Of a stretch of DNA of 64,000 bases, positions 44,779-56,900 are shown piece after piece. The notes below the pieces were generated by a model. That model worked only from the letters and a program-made list of their open reading frames with translations, was not told the DNA's origin and did no database searches. The position numbers and the translations under genes are program-made. The stretch's first letter is position 1. Every line of letters begins with the position of its first letter. Source of the stretch: Seriola aureovittata (lineage: Eukaryota; Chordata; Actinopteri; Carangiformes; Carangidae). The stretch is from contig NC_079374.1 in assembly GCF_021018895.1 (NCBI RefSeq), positions 717,212 through 781,211 of the forward strand, in the 5' to 3' direction.

Positions 44779-45689
44779 CCCTGCAGCAGCAGGAGGAAGA
44801 GGAGGAGGAGGAGGAGCAGCTGGTGAAAGCGCGGCGCTGAGAGGAGGTGCCAGAGGAGGAGGAGGCGTGGAGCAGAGAGGCAGCAGCAGCAGCCGTGGTG
44901 TCAGTCGGCAGTGGCAGGAGGCCAACAAGGAGCAGAAGGAGAACCAGCCTCTCCTGCACCTGCACCAGGAGGAGAAGAGGAAGAAGGAGGGCGACCAGGA
45001 CTCAGCCGCCGCCACTACTGCCGCCGCCGCCGCTCCCCGAGGCCTCCTCAAACACTGTGTAGAGACCAGGGAGCGTGGAGAAGAGGAGCTGCGACAGAGG
45101 GAGGCGCAGCAGCTGGACTTCCGCTCACTTCTGGGACGCCGAGCTTTTCACGCCAAAAACAACCAGGGAGAGGAGTCGAGGGAGGCCGGCCTCGCCACCG
45201 CAGAGAACCGCCACCATCACCAGATGGATTTTAAGGCCAACCTCAAGGGTGTCAAACCCAAGTCAGAGGAGGAGCGCAAGGTGAACTCGCCGCAGCAGGT
45301 GGACTTCCGTGCAGTGCTGGGGAAGAAGGGTGGCGCCGCTGGCAACAGCAACAAACCGGCCGAGACGCCTGGAAAGAACGCTGCCGATTTCCGCTCCGTC
45401 CTCGCCAACAAGAAGAAGCCGGACACTCCCGAGAAGAACGGGGAGAGCGGGAAGATGGCAGTGAACAACTGTGTGGACGGAGGGATTAATGAGAAGAAGA
45501 GCGGAGTTGGAGGGAAGGCGCCAGAGTTCACGGAGAAGCTGAGCGATGTGACAGTGCTGGACGGCCAGCGGCTCCGGCTGCAGTGCCGCCTCGCCGCCGC
45601 CACCTCTGGACCCGCAGACGTCACTGTCACCTGGACGCTGGACGGGAAGGTCATCAAGCCGTCCAAGTTCATCATCCTCGCCAATGAAG
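44779..45689 (+). CDS. mylk: mylk coding exon 18 (actin-binding DFRxxL region, start of Ig7)
   Basis: Acceptor GTGCTCTTTCGCCCAG, donor GTCAGA, 911 nt, phase 2 to 1. Order: Gly/Ala/Arg-rich low-complexity stretch; a Lys/Glu/Gln-rich segment; RGLLKHCVETRERGEEELRQ; then four actin-binding motifs, DFRSLL (45116), DFKANL (45227), DFRAVL (45302) and DFRSVL (45386); then Ig7 from KAPEFTEKLSDVTVLDGQRL with Trp in VTVTWTLDGK. The mammalian KPxG/PEVK-like repeats after the last motif appear absent. The second motif has Lys in place of Arg. The 5' boundary could alternatively use a nearby downstream CAG. Confidence 0.93.
45224..45226 (+). other. mylk: Conserved internal start codon of short MLCK
   Basis: Met directly before the second actin-binding motif (QMDFKANL). 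In mammals the short (smooth-muscle) isoform starts at the Met of the corresponding QMDFRANL. A transcript from the CArG-containing intron 17 would reach this ATG after passing upstream in-exon sequence. Confidence 0.6.
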
Positions 45690-45700
45690 GTCAGAGGTCA

Positions 45701-45723
45701 CACACACTCACACACACACACAC

Positions 45724-45770
<47 letters not shown>
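45701..45770 (+). repeat. CA microsatellite adjoining the exon 18 donor
   Basis: About 33 CA units with short interruptions, starting about 10 bases into intron 18; the acceptor end of the same intron is GT-rich. Confidence 0.97.
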
Positions 45771-45772
<2 letters not shown>

Positions 45773-47164
45773 GTTCTAAACTTCAGACAGTGACAGTGTA
45801 GAGTTGTGAGTTTGAAGTTTAGTTGACGGAGCTGAAGCAACTGTTGACGGAGCTCAGACTCTATAAATAGAAACAGATCTGAAACAATAGAAAGGCAGGA
45901 TGTGTGTGACTGTTACTGGTATTTCATATGGGAACAGATCACTTTACAGAGGACACACACATACACACACACTCACACACACACACACACACAGAGTTAA
46001 CGTCACTTGTGAGGACCAGCATTGTGAGGACCTGATTCATTCACTTCTCAGTTCTTTGCTTCTTGTTTCAGTTAAAAATAATTTTCACTATCATTAACTT
46101 TTCTCCATTAATTGATTAATCATTGACTTAAAATATGTAAGAAAATATTAAAATATTAAAAACATCCAAATGGAACAACCAAACCTGTAATAACTGGTTT
46201 ATAACAGACTATAAGGTGGTTATAATCACATAGTGACATGTTTATTAATGTATATTTGTTCTGTTTCCTGTGAAGACGATTTTTATGTTTGTTTTACACA
46301 TTAATAAACACTGAGCTTCTGCTTTAGTCACTGAGGGAGAATAATGTTTTAGTTTCGAGCGTTATGAGTCTGTTCCATTGATTCGTTTGAAATGATATGA
46401 GACACAGTTCATGTTGAATTATCATATTATCATAAAGTCGTTTCTTTAAATGACCAACAGTCGACGTCAGTGGGGAAAACGTGTTTCTCTTCTGAACAAA
46501 CACGACACTGTGACAGTTTGAAGTCTCAGTCAGATAAATAGAGTATATGTTGTTGTCTTCACTGTTTAATTCACTGTGAAAGAGTGCTGCGATGATCTGA
46601 ACCATCAACCTTTATTACATTAGATTTTAACATTGAAGGAGAAAATCTTTTGTAAATTTAAAGACTCAGACTTCACTCGTGAACGTCTCTGTCTTTATAT
46701 AAAGGCCCTGTATTTACCCTGTATCATCTGTAATTAAAGATGTAATAATATAAATATGTCTTTATAGAATAAATACTAAACATTAATAAACATTTATATT
46801 CTGTTATAAACCAGTTATAACATGTTTTAAACTGTTGATCCGAGATAAAGATCAAAACATTAAGATGTCAAATCTCATTTAAAAATATAAAGAAGAGGGA
46901 GGGGTTAACTACAACTCCCAGGGTGCATTTCACTAACAGTCAGCAAATCACAGTGCTTCACACCAACAGTGAACTGAAGCTGAAGAGCCGAGTTTACATC
47001 AGTTCACACCTTTGACCTCTGACCTCTTCTCCATGGCAACAGCAGATGAGTCTCATGGGTATTGTAGTATTTAGAAACAGATGACGCTCATCCACTCAGT
47101 CGACAAAACAATTAACACATTAATGTAGCTTCATTCATAAAAGGAGCAGAGTCTCATGTACAAA

Positions 47165-47428
47165 GACCAGTTCACATCCTGAGACCAGTTCGCATCCCGA
47201 GACCAGTTCACATCCTGAGACCAGTTCACATCCTGAGACCAGTTTATCCAGAGACCAGTTCATCCAGAGACCAGTTCACATCCTGAGACCAGTTCATCCA
47301 GAGACCAGTTCACATCCTGAGACCAGTTCATCCAGAGACCAGTTAATCCCGAGACCAGTTCACATCCAGAGACCAGTTCATCCAGAGACCAGTTCATCCA
47401 GAGACCAGTTCACATCCCGAGACCAAGT
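47165..47428 (+). repeat. GAGACCAGTTCATCC / GAGACCAGTTCACATCC minisatellite, short array
   Basis: About 15 units of 16-18 bp, of the same family as 58974-61088. It carries more GAGACCAGTTCACATCCTG and CCCG variants than the long array. Confidence 0.95.
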
Positions 47429-48151
47429 TTAGTTTAAATGTAAAAAAAACAATGGTGGACTGTTTGTGGTTTAAACCAGACCAGGATCTTTTCTCTGCCC
47501 TGAACCAGGATCTGTGAGAGTCTGACCAGAACCAGAACCAGTTTAATGATGGCGTCACTACAGGAGAAGGTTGAACTGAAACATCAGATGTTCAGGATCA
47601 ACGACTTATCAAAGACATAAAGTAACAACATGTCCTCATGATGTTGAATAAAATGATGTCAGACTTTTACAGTTTATTTGTCTAGAAACACAATGAGAGT
47701 CAGGACTGATCCAGGAGAGTTTAAATGTTTAAAGAAACTGAGGTTTCCAGGACGACTGTCAGTCTGTGTGTGTTGTACAGTTATATAAGGTCAGAGTCAG
47801 TCTGAAGCTCCAGGTCTCACTGAGAGTAAAGAAGCTTGTGTCAGGAGGACTGATATAAAACTGTCAGTCTCATGTTACATCATAAAACACAGGAGCAGAG
47901 AACAGCTCAAGGAAATGTACTCTTCTCTAAACCACGTCTCCACTGCATGAGCTGGTCCTGGTGCTGATTTAGACCATCCTGGTCCTGGTCTTACTTGGTC
48001 TCAGATTTTTACTTCAATCGGCCAGAATGTCCTCACAGAGATAGAAACACACACACAGTGGTTTCCTCATGGCTCCCTGTGAACAGTGAAGACCTGCTGC
48101 TATATCTGAACATACATGTGTGTTTATGAACAACTGAGGGCCTGAGGATTC

Positions 48152-48152
<1 letters not shown>

Positions 48153-48201
<49 letters not shown>
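48153..48201 (+). repeat. TG microsatellite
   Basis: About 24 TG units. Confidence 0.97.
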
Positions 48202-48208
<7 letters not shown>

Positions 48209-49133
48209 CAGACAGCAGTAATCCTCCCTTCTGTTATTTCAGGCTGCAGGACAGCCCCTGATCCAGCTCTGTGTGTGGACTCTAAAGGTCAGAGGTCACT
48301 GAGACGCCCTCAGACAGCTGTAGTCTCACAGGACACAGACCGCGATGATGATGTTGTTTCATGTCTACAGTTGATCAATGAAAAATCATTAATCAATGGT
48401 GGAACGTAACTCTTACAGTAGTTCTGACACTGGTCTTAGAAACACCTCTGATCCTGGATCAGGTCTCAGTGATGACCGAGTCTGTGCTCTGATCTCATAT
48501 GTTATTAATAAACGTTTTCACATCAGAATAAAACTGCAGTTTTCTCACAAATCAATTCTTCTTCTTCTCTGCTCTAAAACAGTAGCTGTCAGTGGCTGAA
48601 CAGTGCAACTTCCTGTATAGGCTACTGTTTTAGAGCAGAGAAGATGAAGTGGCTTCTGGTTAATACTGTAATGTTAGCTGTTAGCGCAACAGTAAATTCA
48701 TTTCAGGAGGGGGGGAACAGCAAGCTTGGCATAAAGACTGGAAACAGCTGATCACTGAACGTGTGGTCGATAGTTTAATTGGAGCACTAGTATGTAGTAT
48801 CAGTTTATGGTGAACGGGGTGTTTCCTGTTGAAGAGCAGCCATCCATCCTCTTAGTGTCTGTACTGAGGATGGTCAGGTGACAGTCTGACAGCTCAGGTG
48901 TAGGTGTGGCTGCTGAAGGCAAGAGTCTACTCCATTTCATCATGATGTCACAGATTGCGAGGAGTTATTTCATCAGTCCTCCTCTGTCCGTCTCCACTTC
49001 CTTCTCATTTCCTCTCCCTAGCTGTCCACCTGTTCCCATTCACCTGTCTGCTCTGCCCATCCACACCCCTGCATCTCACTCTGACACAGAGAAAATTTAA
49101 CATGTGGCACCTTCTGTAGAAAATGTCCACTGG

Positions 49134-49270
49134 ACTGGACTAGATTAGACAAGACTGGACTGGATTGGGTTGGGCTGGACTAGACAAGACCGGACTGGAC
49201 GAGATTCTGGACTGGACTGGATTGGATTGGATTGGATTGGATTGGACTGGACAAGACTCTGGACTGGACT
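49134..49270 (+). repeat. GGACT/GGATT pentanucleotide array
   Basis: Degenerate 5-bp units (GGACTGGACTAGATT, GGATTGGATT). Confidence 0.92.
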
Positions 49271-49408
49271 GTGTCAACCAACAGATTCAGGTCTGATCAG
49301 TTCAGGGGAGCTAATGCTAACATCTGAAATATCCAACAAAACCTGATCAGATTAACAGGTTAGCCACGTGGTCTCATCCATATGGCTGCAACTCAGACAG
49401 AAGACATC

Positions 49409-49409
<1 letters not shown>

Positions 49410-49446
<37 letters not shown>
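49410..49446 (+). repeat. CA microsatellite
   Basis: About 18 CA units. Confidence 0.97.
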
Positions 49447-49450
<4 letters not shown>

Positions 49451-50022
49451 TGGTCTGTATCTGCAGCTCAACAACTTTCATCCACTTGTCTCTCACCTGG
49501 TTTGAGACGTTTGCTGATGTGGAAACAAACAGCTGTTCTCTCTCTGTGTTGTTGGTTTCCTTCAGTGTTTGTGCAGATGAACAGTGTTTCCTCAGGAGCC
49601 TCGTCATGTTCATTAACCAGCAGCTTCCAGCTTCATTGCAGAACGACACAGGATAAAAAGATCTTCTTTGAACAGGATGTAGCATCGCTACACAGCTGCT
49701 GTACAAATAGTTATTATTCACTTTGTTTCAGATAAATCAACGTTTATTAGTTTTATTCACCTCTGTGACTTACCTGGGAGAGCGCGTACCACATGGACTT
49801 AGTCCTTACTGCAGTGGCCATGGGTTCACATCTGACCCACGACCATTTGCTGCATGTCATCCCCTCCCTCTCTCTCCCTGACTTTCCTGTCTACTTCTCA
49901 CTGTACTTTCAAATAAAGGTAAAATGCCCAAAAATAACAAAAAAAAAAAAGAATTCATCCAGATGTTTTCATGCTGTGTTAAAAGCCTGTGTACTGACAG
50001 TGTGTTGTGTGTTGTGTTGCAG

Positions 50023-50139
50023 GCGGCCTGTGCTCTCTGACCATAGACAAAGCTCTACCAGAGGATGAAGGCCAGTATAAATGCAGAGCCGAGACCTCAG
50101 GAGGAAAAGTTGAATGTTCCTGTATGGTTCTAGTAGATG
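50023..50139 (+). CDS. mylk: mylk coding exon 19 (end of Ig7)
   Basis: Acceptor GTGTGTTGTGTTGCAG (GT-rich, not a normal pyrimidine tract), donor GTAAGA, 117 nt, phase 1 to 1. Encodes GGLCSLTIDKALPEDEGQYK then CRAETSGGKVECSCMVLVD. Confidence 0.95.
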
Positions 50140-53100
50140 GTAAGAATCACTGCTCGCTGCAGCTGCTGAAACACTGGGAGGAAAAGGGCAGTGTTCCTTA
50201 TTGTGTCATTAGTGGAGTAGTTAGTCTTAGTTATTTTCTTGTTCATGATGGGATAAACTGGCAAAACTTACTTTAAATGTTTTGTTTTCATTTTCACTGC
50301 TATGGATGGACATCACATATTTATAGTGAGATATCATTTTAACGGATTGATAATTCAGTTCTTAATGAAAACATCATGTTTCTTTAAATATCCTTATAAG
50401 AATTCACAAACCTCTTGAACTTCCTGCTGTGTCTAGAAAAGTAAAACAAGCTTCAATTTGTCATTTTTATTTTTTAATGGTTTGATCTGATATGTTCTTC
50501 TGCCATAATGAAAGAAACACACAGAACTCCCTTCATAAACCTGACACTTGTTCTTGCCACAGTGTTGTTAATGTTTGCAGCTCAGAAACATTTGCACAAG
50601 TGACTCAGATACTGGTCATGATGGGAGAAACCTACAAATCTCCCTTTAAAATCTAGCACTTTAATGTTTATCTTTATTCACATTAAATATTAAATTAGAA
50701 ATTGCATCTCAATGTGAGCTTAACCATTAGCACTTCCTCTTTAATTCAGCTATTCATCAAAACATCAGGTTTTCATTTTTCAGAAACATCTTCCTCACAG
50801 TTTTGTCCTGTTACCTGATTCTTTCAGTCTCTGTCTCCAGCCACATCAGATTAGAACCTAAAACACCTTGAAACTGATATATATCGGGGTCCAGGTCTGA
50901 TATTATTATATATATATTATATTCTGTACCTGTGAACCTGTAAACTACTGCTACTGTTGAAACCTGATGAAAAGTTCTGATGTTTCCACGGCAGAAAGCA
51001 GCAGCTCAGATCAGCCCAGGATTCCTCAGCGTCTCTGTGGTTGAAGTTTCCTGTAATTAGAATAAATCAACACAAACAGAGTCAGTGTTTATCAAACATC
51101 TGAGTCATTCCTGGAAACAAGCGTGTTCATGTGAAAGTACAGCTGGGGCTGATGGGAGATTATTTCATATTGTTCTTTTTCTGATCTCACACACTGAGAT
51201 TTAACCTCAGACGCATGTTAACCAGCAGTCATGTTAACCAGCAGATATTTTAACCAGCAGTCATGTTAACCAGCAGTCATGTTAACCAGCAGATATTTTA
51301 ATCAGCAGTCATGTTAACCAGCAGTCATGTTAACCAGCAGATATTTTAACCAGCAGTCATGTTAACCAGCAGTCATGTTAACCAGCAGATATTTTAACCA
51401 GCAGTCATGTTAACCAGCAGTCATGTTAACCAGCAGTCATGTTAACCAGCAGATATTTTAACCAGCAGTCATGTTAACCAGCAGTCATGTTAACCAGCAG
51501 ATATTTTAACCAGCAGTCATGTTAACCAGCAGATATTTTAACCAGCAGTCATGTTAACCAGCAGTCGCTTTAACCAGCAGATATTTTAACCAGCAGTCAT
51601 GTTAACCAGCAGTCATGTTAACCAGCAGATATTTTAACCAGCAGTCATGTTAACCAGCAGTCATGTTAACCAGCAGATATTTTAACCAGCAGTCATGTTA
51701 ACCAGCAGTCATGTTAACCAGCAGATATTTTAACCAGCAGTCATGTTAACCAGCAGTCGCTTTAACCAGCAGATATTTTAACCAGCAGTCATGTTAACCA
51801 GCAGATATTTTAACCAGCAGTCATGTTAACCAGCAGTCGCGTTAACCAGCAGTTATTTTAACCAGCAGTCGTGTTAACCAGCAGATAGTTTAACCAGCAG
51901 GTATTTTAACCAGCAGTCATGTTAACCAGCAGATATTTTAACCAGCAGTCATATTAACCAGCAGTCGTGTTAACCAGCAGTCATGTTAACCAGCAGTCGT
52001 GTTAACCAGCAGATATTTTAACCAGCAGTCGTGTTAACCAGCAGATATTTTAACCAGCAGTCATATTAACCAGCAGTCGTGTTAACCAGCAGATATTTTA
52101 ACCAGCAGTCATGTTAACCAGCAGTCGTGTTAACCAGCAGATATTTTAACCAGCAGTCATGTTAACCAGCAGTCGTGTTAACCAGCAGATATTTTAACCA
52201 GCAGTCATGTTAACCAGCAGTCGTGTTAACCAGCAGATATTTTAACCAGCAGTCATGTTAACCAGCAGATATGTTAACCAGCAGTCATGTTAACCAGCAG
52301 ATATTTTAACCAGCAGTCATGTTAACCAGCAGTCGTGTTAACCAGCAGATATTTTAACCAGCACTCATGTTAACCAGCAGTCGTGTTAACCAGCAGATAT
52401 TTTAACCAGCAGTCATGTTAACCAGCAGTCGTGTTAACCAGCAGATATTTTTAACCAGCAGTCATGTTAACCAGCAGTCGTGTCAACCAGCAGATATTTT
52501 AACCAGCAGTCATGTTAACCAGCAGATATGTTAACCAGCAGTCATGTTAACCAGCAGATATTTTAACCAGCAGTCATGTTAACCAGCAGTCGTGTTAACC
52601 AGCAGATATTTTAACCAGCAGATATGTTAACCAGCAGTCATGTTAACCAGCAGTCATGTTAACCAGCAGATATGTTAACCAGCAGTCATGTTAACCAGCA
52701 GATATGTTAACCAGCAGTCATGTTAACCAGCAGATATGTTAACCAGCAGTCATGTTAACCAGCAGATATGTTAACCAGCAGTCATGTTAACCAGCAGATA
52801 TGTTAACCAGCAGTCATGTTAACCAGCAGTCATGTTAACCAGCAGATATGTTAACCAGCAGTCATGTTAACCAGCAGATATGTTAACCAGCAGTCATGTT
52901 AACCAGCAGATATGTTAACCAGCAGTCATGTTAACCAGCAGTCATGTTAACCAGCAGTCATGTTAACCAGCAGATATGTTAACCAGCAGTCATGTTAACC
53001 AGCAGTCATGTTAACCAGCAGTCATGTTAACCAGCAGTCATGTTAACCAGCAGATATGTTAACCAGCAGTCATGTTAACCAGCAGATATGTTAACCAGCA

Positions 53101-53428
53101 GTCATGTTAACCAGCAGTCATGTTAACCAGCAGTCAATCAGGATCAGAGTGAGTCTGGGGGCAGATTTAATGAGGACTGCATTTCTGGTTTTCCTTCAAA
53201 GGGGAGGGAGGTGAGAGGGAGGCGTAGGAAGATTAACAGAGTGCATGATGGGTAATAAAATTATATGAAGAGGTCCCGGGTTGCTCATAGCTTTTGATCT
53301 ACGACAAAGATCAGGTGAAGATACTGGAGCTGGACTGATGTTTCCAGATGATTCCAGCTGTTGTTAACATCACATCCTCTCTCTGTCTCTCTCTCTCTTT
53401 CTCCCTCTGTGTCTCTCGCCCTCTGCAG
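50140..53428. other. mylk intron 19
   Basis: No exons. About 1.0 kb of plain AT-rich sequence, then the 16-bp TTAACCAGCAG array, then about 290 bases of plain sequence. Confidence 0.55.
51215..53137 (+). repeat. 16-bp minisatellite GTTAACCAGCAGTCAT / TTTAACCAGCAGATAT, about 120 units
   Basis: Constant core TTAACCAGCAG with a 5-base variable spacer (TCATG, ATATT, TCGTG, ATATG). Higher-order order changes along the array: the ATATT type dominates to about 52620, and ATATG after that. One unit carries an extra T near 52450. Confidence 0.97.
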
Positions 53429-53488
53429 ACCCAACAGAAAACTCTCCGGCCGACAAGAAGTCCAAGAAGTCGACTCCGACCTCAGAGA
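53429..53488 (+). CDS. mylk: mylk coding exon 20 (Ig7-Ig8 linker)
   Basis: Acceptor CTCTCGCCCTCTGCAG, donor GTGAGT, 60 nt, phase 1 to 1. Encodes PTENSPADKKSKKSTPTSE, a Lys/Ser/Thr-rich linker as expected between Ig7 and Ig8. Confidence 0.88.
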
Positions 53489-53570
53489 GTGAGTTTCCAA
53501 AATATGCAGCAGCAGCCTCTTTCCTTTTGTCCCAATAAGGAGCTGCAGGCTGGGAGCACTGGTTCCCACA

Positions 53571-53576
53571 CACACA

Positions 53577-53623
<47 letters not shown>

Positions 53624-53761
53624 TCACACACACTCTCACATACACACAAACTCACTCACACACACCACACACACACACACTCACACACACACACACACAC
53701 ACACTCACTCACACACACACACACACTCACACACACACAAACTCACTCACACACACACTCA
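53571..53761 (+). repeat. CA-rich microsatellite with CACT interruptions
   Basis: About 190 bases. A second CA run lies at 53913-53963. Confidence 0.97.
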
Positions 53762-53913
53762 GAGTTGGTGGTTTCTATTTAAAGCGTCTCTGTGTATCAT
53801 TGGAAACATCAGTACGTACATCACTGTCAGATTATTATTCCTGCCTCCATAAGAGTAAACCACCGCTCTCCTCTCCACATTAAGACCACGTTTCCCATCA
53901 GCCCCGCTGCCCC

Positions 53914-53946
<33 letters not shown>

Positions 53947-53963
53947 ACAGACACACACACACT

Positions 53964-56900
53964 CCTATCTGACTAAACCCAGATAAACATCAGGGCTCGT
54001 TATGTTACTCGGCCTTCTCAGTCCCACTGTTTATGCGAGACTGAAGATCTGGTTGGTGCTGGAGTTCTGATGATAGTGAAAATCCATCTGATGAAGATGA
54101 TGAAGAGTCGATCAATCAGTCAGTCAGACTTTATTTGATTAGCACTTTTTGCTATTAAGAATCTTATACATTTGCACTGAGGAAACACTGAAGACTGGGC
54201 AACAAAGATAAAGATAGAATAATAAAAACCTGAAACAGAGGAGATGGAAGTGAGTGAAACCATAAAACAATCCAGATATAATCATAGAATAAAAGGACAT
54301 ACCTGTAAAACAGCTTCAAGTATATGAATAAATTCAATTAAAGGAAGACTATAAGGAAGGTCTTGAGTTTGCTTTTACAAATATCAACCAGATCAAAGAT
54401 TCAGCTTCATCACTGCAGGAGAAAGCCAACGCTATGTTTTATAGTAGTTCCATTTTTATTCTAAATATGATCCATGTTTCATACATGATGGCAGCAGCAC
54501 ATCAGAGGGTCTCAGACTGTCGCTGCAGCAGCTTAATGTTTCCTCTCAGTGGAAAATCTGCTCTTATCTCTGTGATCTGACTCTCAGTCCTTCCTGTGTG
54601 CGTTGTCCTCTGCATACCTCGGCTTGAGAGCTCAGTGTGTTGACATGCTCTCTGGTCCAGATCAGGTAGAGTCAGACATGAAGCAGGAAGCTGCTGAATT
54701 CATGGTGTGATTTCTGACTCTGTCGTTTCCTCAGCTCTTTATTATCGTTCACTTCTTCTGTACCTTGTTTGAGCGCTACTGGTCCTACATGCTTCCAGCT
54801 AGAAACAAGCTTCCCGAGCCTGAATGTTTTAAGAGATCCCTGCTGTTACTGTCTTGCTTCAGTGCTTCACCTACTCAAAGATGGTAGCGATAGCGCCAAG
54901 AAAAACATGGTGTGTATGGATTCAGTGGGTGATGGTGAAGTGACTGATACAGGCCACGCCCACATGCTGTAGTCACAGACACTGTGTAGACAGAGGGTTT
55001 GGAGGATCGAGTCTGTTTTGAGTCTTAAACTGTTTAAGTTTGTGCTCTAATGTGAGCAGCTAACGTTAGCATGTTGACTCATAACCTCCGAGGCTGAAAG
55101 TTAGCATGTGATTAGTTACAGGCTGTTGGAAAAGCTACGTTCAGACCTCGATGGTACCTGAGGTTAAGCTAACGTTAGCAGTTGTTGACTAAAAATGAGA
55201 AGCTGTTTGTGTCTGAAGGACTCATTTTAATAATGATAATAGAAAAAGAATCACTCTGCAGTGAGGTAATGGGTGAATGGCTGGTAGCTGTTAGCTGCAT
55301 CAGTGCTTTACAACTAAATATTGTAAATGTTGTTTGCTTGTTAGCTAGCATGTTAGCTAAATTTTCCAGGTTTTGTGAATGGATTAAAATCAGTTCAAAC
55401 AGCCAGAAGTTTAAAATACTTGGTGTCAATAATTATAATAGCTTACTTGCTAATGTTAGCAGAACTAGCCTTATGATTTTCATGATAGAAAACAAACCTG
55501 TGTCATATGGGACTTCTTCTGTGTGTTGTGCTGCTGGTGGATGGTTTTTGAGACTCACAGGTGATTTCTCTCTCTACCTGTGGATGTAACATGCACATAT
55601 CACTGCTATAGCTGCTTGTTTGGTAGTAAAACAAAGAGTGTTAGACTCATATTTACCTCTAAAAAGCATTTTACGGGTCATACATCCATGATTGATTGTA
55701 ACTGGGAAACCCTTCTGTTTCTGAAAACTCATTCATGACATCAAGACTCTGAAGGTCACCCCCACCCCACCCCCCGTAAGTTAGTCTCATTTATTTGAAG
55801 TGAGGAGACGTACCAGGGACACACTGAGTCCTCTGCAGAGTTTTACCAACAGATCGGAGCTGACAGCAGAGGAATGAGGGGGGAGGACTGGGAGGTGGAG
55901 GGAGGATGTTCTGGTATAAAACGGTTCAGAGCTCCTCGTGGCCTCTCTCCCACACTTCCATTTAAGGCCTGGTTTCCCCGACTCGGCCTTCTCAGACTTT
56001 GTTTCACTTCACACCACAGATTAAACGTCTCCAGTGGAGCAGCTCTCCTTTTAAGCAGCTCCTTGTCTTCACGCTGACTGTCCCCGATTTGGACAAAAAC
56101 ACTCAGTGTCCCGCCACAGAAAATCACTTTAGGCTTTAAAATTAATAATTTCGGATGAGGTTTGATTACAGACAGAAAGATGAAGCTCTGAACATGAGCA
56201 ACTGGACAATTTAGTGTTCACTTTAACATCCTGCTGTAGTTATAGTTATAGGCTGATGATGTATTGGTGAATATTTATATTTTCATCAGACAGATAACAT
56301 TGTGAGTGGACCACAGCCTTGTTAGCAGCTTTATTAGGCCGTACTGCCATCTTAGTTTAGCTAGTGCATGCTAACTTTTGCTGGTTAGCAGTAAACCCAA
56401 AGCAGAGCAGAGGCAGATGGGAATGTGATTAGTTTTGCAGGTGTTTGGTCTTGGTACTGGACAAAGGTGAATGTGACCTGATGGTGGCGCTAGAGGGAAA
56501 GTTATAACAATTCTTCCTGAGTGGAACATGAACATCTGGACCACAACAGTCTGGATCACAGAGGTGGGCCAGTTGACTGACAGCGCCTCCCACAGAGCCA
56601 GGCTGCTCCTGGATAAAGATCTGATAACTGAGTTTATACATAAACTCCTGATGTGTTGACTGAGACAAGTTCAACTAATTAATCAGTTAATAAAATAATC
56701 AGTTTATCAGTGAGACTCTGTTTCTGTCACATCACACTGAGTGTTGATGTTGAACACTTGATATTCAAAGATCAGGATCAGACCAACTGTGTAAACACTG
56801 AGTGTTTCTGTTATTATCTATGATCTGATCAGAATAAAAAGCTTAATGTTCTGTGTGTCAGTGTTGCTGTTATCAGCAGAGTCGGGATCAGACCCGATCC

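Larger units (their letters stand above)
45771..50022. other. mylk intron 18
   Basis: About 4.3 kb without exons. It holds the short GAGACCAGTTCA array (47165-47428), a TG run (48153-48201), a 5-bp GGATT/GGACT array (49134-49270) and a CA run (49410-49446). Confidence 0.55.

Noticed and set aside
44512..45051. Minus-strand ORF over the exon 18 low-complexity region
   Set aside because: Shadow of the Gly/Glu/Ala-rich coding strand of mylk exon 18.
51215..53137. CRISPR-like regular repeats
   Set aside because: The spacers are only 5 bases and drawn from four types, and the setting is a vertebrate intron; this is a minisatellite.
55182..55589. 135-codon plus ORF in mylk intron 20
   Set aside because: AT-rich with repeated GTTAGC words, no recognisable domain, no partner exons.
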